Both the position numbers and the translations under genes were made by a program. DNA of 5,945 bases from Pseudomonadota bacterium (lineage in GTDB: Bacteria; Pseudomonadota; Alphaproteobacteria; Rhizobiales; Devosiaceae), in contig JAEYTN010000064.1 of NCBI GenBank assembly GCA_023433985.1, forward strand, positions 1 through 5,945. Reading direction: 5' to 3'. This document shows, piece after piece, positions 1 through 4,705 of this stretch. The number at the start of each line of letters is the position of its first letter. The stretch's first letter is position 1. The notes beneath the pieces are model-generated. The model did not search any database. It saw only the letters and a list, made by a program, of their open reading frames with translations, and was not told where the DNA came from.

Positions 1-272
1 GTCGCGTCCTCGGGCGGCGTCCACAGCGGCAGGTCGGCGGCGAAGCGCGGGCCCTCCGGCGTCAGTCCCACGAAAATCGGCGCCTCCCGGCTGTCCGACA
101 AGGCGGCATGGTCGAGCCGCACGGGCACCGGCCTGCCCTCCGCGTCGGCCAGCAGCTTGCCGCGCCAGAACACCAGCGTGCGCGCCCGCTCGTCCTGCCG
201 CGCCGCATCGCCGGCACGAAGCTGCGCGGCCCGGTCGAGCTCGCCGGGGCGAAAGGCATAGGCAAAATCCAA
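1..272 (-). CDS. nudC: NADH pyrophosphatase (NudC-type Nudix hydrolase), N-terminal part, runs off window edge
   Basis: This is the N-terminal 90 codons of a gene that continues beyond base 1. The frame reads LDFAYAFRPGELDRAAQLR, then ARTLVFWRGKLL and APIFVGLTPEGPRFAADL (the last after EAP). That order matches the N-terminal domain of NudC: an LDRA-xxLR start, a 'hydrophobic strand then G-x-LL' core, and the 'PIFLGL..G.PRFA' strand. NudC hydrolyses NAD(H) to NMN and AMP and removes NAD caps from RNA. The zinc ribbon and Nudix box that would prove it lie outside the window. No ATG or GTG exists in this frame near the start. TTG at 272 is chosen because AGG lies about 7 nt upstream (in CAGGTG). 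A second in-frame TTG is at 329. The gene follows uvsE on the same strand after 66 nt, so co-transcription is likely. The family call rests on remembered similarity; the start is uncertain. Confidence 0.62.
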   Translation of the reverse strand, partial: MDFAYAFRPGELDRAAQLRAGDAARQDERARTLVFWRGKLLADAEGRPVPVRLDHAALSDSREAPIFVGLTPEGPRFAADLPLWTPPEDA

Positions 273-338
273 GACGGCACCTGTGAAGTTCGTTCCGACC
301 GGTTTAGGGGGACGACGAGCCGGCCGCAAGCCACGGCC

Positions 339-1373
339 TCAGCTCCCCTCGCTCTCCATCAGGGCCTCGCCTTCCGCCTCGAGCGCGGCCATCTGCGCCG
401 CGGCGAGCCCGAATCGCGCTGCCACGTCCGGCGCAAACCGCGCCATGTCGAGCCGCAACCGGATCAGCGCCAGGTCCTTGGCCTTCGCTTCCAGCATCAC
501 GTCGAACGTCAGTCCCGCCATCGCCCGCATGAAGCCGATGAACTCGAACGGATGGCAGAAGTCAGCGTGCCCCGTCCATACCGGCGCGAGCACTGCGTCG
601 CGGCTCTTGCCGTCGCGCCCCTTGCGCTTCACCGTGCGCATCTCGGTGCGCGGCGAGGAAAAGTGCAGCTTTGGCCGCCCGCGCCCGCCCCAGCTCGCCA
701 CGAACCGCTCCACGGTCGGCCGCATATCGAGCCCCTCGGGATTGAGGCACAGGAAATGCTGGTGGTCGAAGATCAGCCGGACCCCGGTCTGCTCATGTGC
801 CCGCAGCACGTCGGCCGCCGAGAAGCGGATGTCGTCGTTCTCGAGCACCAGCCGCCGCCGCACCGGCTCGGGCAGGCCACGGAACGTCTCGACCCAGCGG
901 CCGAGCGCCGCTTCCTTGTCGCCATAGCTCCCGCCGGCGTGCACCACCAGCACCGCCTCCTCGCCCAGTTCCATCAGGTCGAGCATTTCGGCCTGCGAAA
1001 CGAGGTCCCACGTGCTCTTGCGCACCAGTTCCGGATCGGGGCTGTTGAGCACGATGAACTGCGAGGGATGGAACGAGAGCCGGATGCCCAGCCGCCTGGC
1101 CTTCTCGCCGATGGCCCGCAGCTCGCTCGCACTCTCCTGCACCATGCCGTGGAACTGCGGCATGTCGGGATGCGTGGCGTAGGGCGCGAGGTCCGAGCTC
1201 ATCCGGTACATGCGGATGTCGTGCTTTTCGAGGTAATCGAGGATGCCGTCGAGATATCCGAGCGAAACCTTGAGGTGCGGCTCCTGCGCCCAGCGCCGCG
1301 TATCGTTGCTCTTGAGCGCCGGGTCGCCCATCACCTTGACGGGGAACCCCAGCCGCAGCCGCTCCATGTCCAT
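339..1373 (-). CDS. uvsE: UV damage endonuclease UvsE (UVDE)
   Basis: This encodes a 344-aa TIM-barrel endonuclease that nicks DNA directly 5' of UV photoproducts and some other lesions, starting an excision repair route independent of UvrABC. Family signatures appear in order: RLGFPVKV (7-14), RMYRMSSDLAP (54-64), HPSQFIVLNS (102-111), VVHAGGSYGDK (143-153), LENDD (177-181), the FDHQHF block (202-207), KLHFSS (235-240), GHADF (268-272) and MLEAKAKD (293-300). His102, His145, Glu178, Asp203, His206, His237, His269 and Glu295 line up with the metal ligands known for the Thermus enzyme; Lys235 sits where that enzyme has a modified lysine. The length is normal for the bacterial family. ATG at 1373 is chosen because GAGGGAGGG lies 5 nt upstream; a second ATG follows at 1367. 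The gene lies 87 nt downstream of the sigma gene and 66 nt upstream of nudC on the same strand. Confidence 0.93.
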   Translation of the reverse strand: MDMERLRLGFPVKVMGDPALKSNDTRRWAQEPHLKVSLGYLDGILDYLEKHDIRMYRMSSDLAPYATHPDMPQFHGMVQESASELRAIGEKARRLGIRLSFHPSQFIVLNSPDPELVRKSTWDLVSQAEMLDLMELGEEAVLVVHAGGSYGDKEAALGRWVETFRGLPEPVRRRLVLENDDIRFSAADVLRAHEQTGVRLIFDHQHFLCLNPEGLDMRPTVERFVASWGGRGRPKLHFSSPRTEMRTVKRKGRDGKSRDAVLAPVWTGHADFCHPFEFIGFMRAMAGLTFDVMLEAKAKDLALIRLRLDMARFAPDVAARFGLAAAQMAALEAEGEALMESEGS

Positions 1374-1378
1374 GCCTG

Positions 1379-1387
1379 CCCTCCCTC
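1379..1387 (-). promoter_or_regulatory. Shine-Dalgarno of uvsE
   Basis: GAGGGAGGG on the minus strand ends 5 nt before ATG at 1373. It favours that start over the in-frame ATG two codons later. Confidence 0.65.
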
Positions 1388-1399
1388 GTGAGCGAACCT

Positions 1400-1424
1400 A
1401 ACGCGTCCGAAACCGCGCCGTTGC
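1400..1424 (-). promoter_or_regulatory. Candidate EcfG-like (general stress response) promoter for uvsE
   Basis: On the minus strand GCAAC (1424-1420) is followed after exactly 16 nt by CGTT (1403-1400). The alphaproteobacterial EcfG consensus is GGAAC, N16-17, CGTT, so there is one mismatch in the -35 box and none in the -10 box. A start site about 7 nt further on would give a leader of roughly 20 nt containing the uvsE Shine-Dalgarno. Placement and spacing are good. The motif is short and one mismatch by chance is not rare, so this is a hypothesis. Confidence 0.33.
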
Positions 1425-1460
1425 CGCCACCGGGATGAGTTGATCGCAGCCAGTGGAGGC

Positions 1461-2165
1461 TTAGCCGCCGAACGGTCTGGAGGCGCGCAGCCTCTCGACC
1501 ACCCTCTCTCCCAGGTCGGCACATCGCACCCCGGCGAACGGGAATATGGCGGAGAAGTCGGGCGCCAGCCGCGCCTCGACGGCCCGGCGCAGCAGGCGAT
1601 GCGCCCGGTATAGCCGGGTCTTCACGGTGTTCGGATTGAGGCCGGACAGCTCCGCCGTTTCCTCGACGCTCAGCCCCTCCACGTCGCGCAGCACGGCCAC
1701 CGTCCTGAACCCTTCGGGCAGGCTGTCCATCGCCGCCTCGAGCACTTCTCTGACTTCCACGCGTGTCACCTCGCTGTCGGCGTCGGGAGGCATGATCGAC
1801 AGCGGCGGCGGCGCCATTGGTGCACCGTCGGCGGCATCCAGGTCGTCGATGTCGATCGTCGGCCGCATCCGGCGCTTCCGCCCCAGCGCCTCGTTCAGCG
1901 CAATCCGTGTCAGCCAGGTGGAAAAGCTCGACGCGCCACGGAAGCTTTGCAGCCGGGTGAACGCCTTCACGTAGCTTTCCTGCACCACGTCCTCGGCCTC
2001 CGCCTCATCCCGAAGGATCGATCGCGCCACCCGGAACAGCCGCCGGTTGTTCCGCTGGATCAGCGTCCTGATCGCGTTCTCGCCACCCAGCCTCGCGAGG
2101 TCGATCAGTTCCGCCTCGCTGTCGAGCTCCAGGCTTTCGCGTGGTCGCAACACTGCAAGCTGCAC
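1461..2165 (-). CDS. ECF-type RNA polymerase sigma factor (sigma-70 family)
   Basis: This encodes a 234-aa sigma factor that would direct RNA polymerase to a dedicated promoter set. Region sigma-2 spans about 31-100, with the core-binding and -10 recognition block LIQRNNRRLFRVARSILRD, then DVVQESYVKAFTRL and FSTWLTRIALNEALGRKRR. A 40-residue acidic and proline-rich linker (101-140) follows. Region sigma-4 (about 140-195) has LPEGFRTVAVLRDVEGLS and the helix-turn-helix VEETAELSGLNPNTVKTRLYRAHRLL (split here around 168-192). There is no sigma-1 or sigma-3, as expected for an ECF factor. The C-terminal tail (197-234) carries FPFAGVRC with the only Cys (215), an extension I recall in a subset of proteobacterial ECF factors. 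The start is GTG at 2165, with AGGAGG 5 nt upstream overlapping the stop of the cupredoxin gene. It is the last gene of a three-gene operon. No anti-sigma gene is visible beside it. The ECF subgroup is not assigned. Confidence 0.93.
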   Translation of the reverse strand: MQLAVLRPRESLELDSEAELIDLARLGGENAIRTLIQRNNRRLFRVARSILRDEAEAEDVVQESYVKAFTRLQSFRGASSFSTWLTRIALNEALGRKRRMRPTIDIDDLDAADGAPMAPPPLSIMPPDADSEVTRVEVREVLEAAMDSLPEGFRTVAVLRDVEGLSVEETAELSGLNPNTVKTRLYRAHRLLRRAVEARLAPDFSAIFPFAGVRCADLGERVVERLRASRPFGG

Positions 2166-2174
2166 CGATCCCTC

Positions 2175-2705
2175 CTATTGCCGGCTACGATGCACGACGC
2201 CCGCGGCCAGTATCTCGGCCACCGGCGGAAAGCTCATGAGCGCCACCTCGGGCAGTGCCGCGAGAGCAGGGTCGGCTGCAGGCTGCTCCGGCTCGCCGGC
2301 TGGCGTACCGACGACGATGCGGCCCACCATGCCGGCATGCTCGTGCGGAACGCAGTAATAGTCGTACACCCCCTCCACCTCGAACGTGACCGAAAACGTT
2401 TCGCCGGGCAGCAGGTAGCCCGAATCCCAGGGCGCCGCGCCTTCCGGTATGCGGCGCGGCCGCTCGAACACCGACGGGTGATATGCCGTCACCGTATGCG
2501 AGTTGCCCGCGTCGCGGTTGGTCCAGCGCACCGTCTGGCCACGCTGCACCAGCAGGCCCACCGGGTCGAACCAGACATGCGAGCCGCTTGGCGTTCCCTG
2601 CATGACCACCTCCGCCGGCTCGGCGCCGAAGGCGGTCGCTGGCCCGAGAAGGGCGGCGGCGAGATATCCGCCGACGCCCAGCACACGCCTGCGCGTGACC
2701 ATCAT
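2175..2705 (-). CDS. Tat-exported cupredoxin (plastocyanin/pseudoazurin-like blue copper protein)
   Basis: This encodes a 176-aa exported protein. Residues 4-27 form a twin-arginine-type signal: TRRRVLG, then a hydrophobic stretch YLAAALLGPATAFGA. The mature domain (about 30-133) has the cupredoxin fold pattern: VWFDP..LLVQRGQTVRWTNRD (45-65), GNSHTVTAYH (67-76) with the N-terminal copper ligand His70, LPGETFSVTFEVEGVYDYYC (99-118) and C-VPH-EHAG-M. Cys118, His121 and Met126 give the C-x2-H-x4-M spacing of type-1 copper sites, so all four ligands are present. Such proteins carry electrons or hold copper in the periplasm. A 43-residue tail (134-176) rich in Pro and Ala extends beyond the copper domain, ending in FPPVAEILAAGVV; its role is unknown. 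The ATG overlaps the upstream stop as ATGA and has no clear Shine-Dalgarno, so translation is probably coupled. A second ATG follows at 2702. The electron partner cannot be told from the window. Confidence 0.9.
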   Translation of the reverse strand: MMVTRRRVLGVGGYLAAALLGPATAFGAEPAEVVMQGTPSGSHVWFDPVGLLVQRGQTVRWTNRDAGNSHTVTAYHPSVFERPRRIPEGAAPWDSGYLLPGETFSVTFEVEGVYDYYCVPHEHAGMVGRIVVGTPAGEPEQPAADPALAALPEVALMSFPPVAEILAAGVVHRSRQ

Positions 2706-3124
2706 TGCGCGACCCGCGCTTCATCGGCCACCGGCACATGCCACAGCACCACGTGGACGTGCGGCTCCTCCACGCCGGGATGGCCGGCGTTGTAGTAGAC
2801 GTCCACATGGTCGACATTGCCGCCCGGTGCGGCGAGGTCCTCGAAGCGCTTGTCCGGATTGAGGTCCTTTATCGGCAGCATGTAGATCGTGCTGACCAGC
2901 GCGCCATCGTGATCATAGGCGAGGAACGGCCCCGCGGGCAGCGTCGCCGGATCGACGAACAGCTGCCCCATTCCCGGCAGGAAATCGGGTAGCTTCACCA
3001 GCGAGCTCACCGCGGCGAACTCCCCGGCCGGCGGGGACTTCGCGATATCGGCGGGAACATCGTGCGCAATCGCCGGAAGCGATCCGGCGAGCATAAGGGA
3101 AGCTGTTACGGCAAGGATTCTCAC
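2702..3124 (-). CDS. Secreted histidine-rich protein, DUF5602 / TTHB210-like
   Basis: This encodes 140 aa. Residues 1-20 (MRILAVTASLMLAGSLPAIA) are a Sec signal peptide with a plausible AIA cleavage site, which would leave His21 as the mature N-terminus. The mature part reads SLVKLPDFLPGMGQLFVDP (41-59), LPAGPFLAYD (62-71), STIYMLPIKDL (78-88), VDHVDVYYNAGHPGVEEPH (104-122) and HVVLWHVP (124-131). From memory this matches the TTHB210-like DUF5602 family, whose Thermus founder lies beside and is controlled by an ECF sigma/anti-sigma pair. Function is unknown; the clustered His106, 115, 122, 124 and 129 suggest metal binding (inference). GTG at 3124 is preferred because AGGAG lies 6 nt upstream. 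The in-frame ATG at 3130 sits directly on that AGGAG, and longer forms to 3340 lack signal-peptide logic. It is the first gene of the operon and overlaps the cupredoxin gene by 4 nt. Confidence 0.78.
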   Translation of the reverse strand: MRILAVTASLMLAGSLPAIAHDVPADIAKSPPAGEFAAVSSLVKLPDFLPGMGQLFVDPATLPAGPFLAYDHDGALVSTIYMLPIKDLNPDKRFEDLAAPGGNVDHVDVYYNAGHPGVEEPHVHVVLWHVPVADEARVAQ

Positions 3125-3130
3125 TTGCAT

Positions 3131-3135
3131 CTCCT
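3131..3135 (-). promoter_or_regulatory. Shine-Dalgarno deciding a GTG start for the DUF5602-like gene
   Basis: AGGAG on the minus strand touches the ATG at 3130 with no spacer but is 6 nt from the in-frame GTG at 3124. Ribosomes should therefore start at GTG, giving a compact signal peptide MRILAVTASLMLAG. Confidence 0.6.
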
Positions 3136-3172
3136 TTGGCTGACGCATCCGGTTCTCCCGTCGCGTCAGTCC

Positions 3173-3201
3173 ATTGGATGGCGATCCACGGAATCGGTTC
3201 C
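3173..3201 (-). promoter_or_regulatory. Candidate ECF-type promoter of the sigma operon
   Basis: On the minus strand GGAACC (3201-3196) is followed after 16 nt by ATCCAAT (3179-3173). GGAAC is a common ECF -35 element. The position would give a leader of about 40 nt before the GTG at 3124. The downstream box is not the EcfG CGTT, so a different sigma, possibly the operon's own product, would be needed. GGAA and TTCC also form a short inverted repeat (3190-3201) around the same box. The support is weak. Confidence 0.22.
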
Positions 3202-3280
3202 CCGTGTCGCAAACGCCGTTGGCGCCCAGCCCGCCGCGGCTGGTTGCTTTCACGCTTCCTTTCGCAGACCATGTCCCGCG

Positions 3281-3286
3281 GGGAGG
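3281..3286 (+). promoter_or_regulatory. Shine-Dalgarno of the universal stress protein gene
   Basis: GGGAGG lies 7 nt before ATG at 3294. This selects that start over the open upstream frame that begins at 3174. Confidence 0.65.
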
Positions 3287-3293
3287 ACCGCAG

Positions 3294-4163
3294 ATGCCCG
3301 CGGCCGGCAAAACCAGCATCCGCCACGTCACCTTGGCCACCGATCTCGCGGCGAGGTCGGACCGCGCCTTCGACCGTGCCGTCGACGCCGCGCGTCGCTG
3401 GAACGCCCGCCTCCTGATCGTTCACGCGGTGGAGGAGCGCAGCACCCCGATCGACCATCCCTCGGAGCGCTGGGGTGTCGACCCGCTGGCGGCCGCGCGA
3501 GCGAAGCTCCAGTTCGACTATCCCAGCCGCGATGGCATCGAGACCGATATCGACGTCCGCCTGGGCAATGCGCAGGACATCGTGCTCGAAGCGGCAACCC
3601 GCGCGCGCACCGACCTGATCGTCGCCGGCATCGCGCGCGAGGAGGTCTACGGCCGCGACGACCTCGGCCGCCTCGTTCCGGCTCTTGCCAAGCATGCGCC
3701 GGCCCCGGTGCTCGTCGCCAAGAAGCGCTATTCCGGGTCGCCGCGGCGAGTCGTCGTCGCCACCGACCTGACCGATACCTCCCACGCCGCGCTCACTCTG
3801 GCGCTCGACCTGTTCGGCCCCGACCGGCTCACCCTGTTCAACGCCTTCGATCTCCCCTACCGGGGCCTGGCCGGCGACCGCAACGAACTCGAGCGCACCA
3901 TGCGCCCGGGGGTCATCGAAGAACTGAAGGCCCTGCTGATCGAAGTCGCCGGCTCTTTGGCTGCCACGCAGATCGAGGTCATCGCCGAGCTTGGCGCGCC
4001 CGTGCCGATACTGGCAAAGCTCGTCACCGCCCGCGACATAGACCTCGTCGTCACCGGCACCTATGGCCATACGGGGATGCTGGATGCCCTCTTGGGCAGC
4101 ACGGCCATGGATATCATGGCGGAGGTCTCGTGCGACGTACTGGTCGCGCGCCGGAAACAGTGA
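3294..4163 (+). CDS. Tandem-domain universal stress protein (UspA family)
   Basis: This encodes a 289-aa cytoplasmic protein made of two Usp domains. Domain 1 (about 9-143) starts HVTLATDLAARSDRAFDRAV and ends TDLIVAGIARE..APAPVLVAKK. Domain 2 (about 151-286) starts RRVVVATDLTDTSHAALTLA and ends DIDLVVTGTYGHTG..LLGSTA..VLVARRK. Domain 2 keeps the nucleotide-binding motif G-x2-G-x9-G-S (Gly255, Gly258, Gly268, Ser269). Domain 1 lacks it: after AG at 111-112 the sequence runs IAREEVYGRDDLGRL. So only the second half is likely to bind ATP. Usp proteins accumulate under starvation, oxidative and DNA stress; the exact role here is unknown. The start at 3294 is set by GGGAGG 7 nt upstream. The gene is divergent from the sigma operon, separated by 169 nt, and its TGA ends exactly where the CCA end of a convergent tRNA begins. 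Confidence 0.93.
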   Translation: MPAAGKTSIRHVTLATDLAARSDRAFDRAVDAARRWNARLLIVHAVEERSTPIDHPSERWGVDPLAAARAKLQFDYPSRDGIETDIDVRLGNAQDIVLEAATRARTDLIVAGIAREEVYGRDDLGRLVPALAKHAPAPVLVAKKRYSGSPRRVVVATDLTDTSHAALTLALDLFGPDRLTLFNAFDLPYRGLAGDRNELERTMRPGVIEELKALLIEVAGSLAATQIEVIAELGAPVPILAKLVTARDIDLVVTGTYGHTGMLDALLGSTAMDIMAEVSCDVLVARRKQ

Positions 4164-4249
4164 TGGTGCGGGCGGTCGGACTCGAACCGACATGTCATCG
4201 CTGACGGCGGATTTTGAGTCCGCTGCGTCTACCATTCCGCCACGCCCGC
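4164..4249 (-). tRNA. tRNA-Leu (anticodon CAA)
   Basis: An 86-nt type II tRNA including an encoded CCA (4166-4164). The acceptor stem GCGGGCG pairs perfectly with CGCCCGC, with discriminator A. The D arm is GCG-GAATGGTAGA-CGC. The anticodon arm is GCGGA-CTCAAAA-TCCGC, with anticodon CAA at 4216-4214 reading UUG. A long variable arm GTCA-GCGA-TGAC is present, as in Leu tRNAs. The T arm is GTCGG-TTCGAGT-CCGAC. All stems pair. It is transcribed toward the universal stress protein gene, whose stop codon is immediately adjacent. TATCGT at about 4275-4270 could be a -10 box, but no clear -35 is seen. Confidence 0.97.
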
Positions 4250-4471
4250 ACGCCGCAGAACCCACCGTACGATAGCGTCGAAGGGTAGCGGTGGCTCCTA
4301 TACGACACCTGATGAAACAACGCCAGTACGATGCGCGTCGTAGCTTGCCCTACGCCCTCGGATAGCTGGGACACAAGAAGCAACCCTGTCGCGGCAATCT
4401 ACCAACGGCGGCCACATGCGATCTCGGAAATCCCCCGCTGGCTCTCGAGCGTCAAATCCTTGTCGGGTGCC
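4250..4471. other. Gene-poor region between tRNA-Leu and the TetR remnant
   Basis: It holds no convincing gene on either strand. GC is visibly lower than in the flanks. A plus-strand open frame starts at ATG 4331 but has no Shine-Dalgarno and reads like non-coding sequence. It includes the presumed upstream region of the minus-strand tRNA and an imperfect 14-bp palindrome ACGATGCGCGTCGT near 4329-4342. Confidence 0.5.
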
Positions 4472-4684
4472 TCACGGACGCAATCCTCGGAAAACCACTG
4501 CAAGCAGTCGTTCCGATCGAGCCTCGCCTTCCGGCGTGGGCGGGAGGCGCCAAACGAATGTCAGCAATACCATAAGGTCTTCAGGGTCAGTTCCGGGCTT
4601 GATGTCCCCCGAAGCCTCGCAGGCGGCTATCAGAAGCCGCATTGCCTCGATGCAGGCGGAGTACTCGTCCTCGAAATTCCTGGC
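4472..4684 (-). pseudogene. TetR-family regulator, C-terminal remnant (N-terminal DNA-binding part lost)
   Basis: Seventy in-frame codons end in TGA (4474-4472). They read RNFEDEYSACIEAMRLLIAA, then CEASGDIKPGTDPEDLMVLL and TFVWRLPPTPEGEARSERLL, finishing AVVFRGLRP. This is the usual C-terminal end of a TetR ligand-binding domain: a helix, 'G.I.P..DPEDL..LL', a Trp-containing helix, then '..RLL..V..GLR'. The frame is closed upstream by TAG at 4687-4685, so the helix-turn-helix and roughly the first two thirds of a normal ~190-aa TetR are missing. There is no plausible start. The break lies within about 21 bp of the truncated start of the kelch gene on the opposite strand. This frame is too short and startless to appear in a routine ORF list. 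The family call is by pattern from memory; that it is a remnant is seen directly. Confidence 0.72.
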
Positions 4685-4705
4685 CTACGATCCCGGCCGC
4701 GATGC

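Noticed and set aside
62..334. Minus-strand open frame with an ATG in front of the nudC region
   Set aside because: It is in a different frame from the NudC-like sequence and has no recognisable protein pattern.
108..1391. Long plus-strand open frame (427 codons) across the uvsE region
   Set aside because: It is the antisense shadow of uvsE, caused by high GC. It shows no family signature, while the minus-strand frame has all UvsE motifs.
4164..4249. tRNA-Leu as an integration site of a mobile element
   Set aside because: No integrase and no visible partial repeat of the tRNA 3' end elsewhere in the window. The disordered region lies on the 5' side of the tRNA, not the usual 3' side.
2913..4265. 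Minus-strand 450-codon open frame spanning the tRNA and the universal stress protein gene
   Set aside because: Its start translates the tRNA-Leu (the familiar GGMVDAADSKSA artefact), and the rest is antisense to usp.
4331..4705. N-terminal 125 codons of the open frame leading into kelch
   Set aside because: No Shine-Dalgarno, protein-unlike composition, no signal peptide, and overlap antisense to the TetR remnant. It is open by chance, so it is not included in the kelch call.
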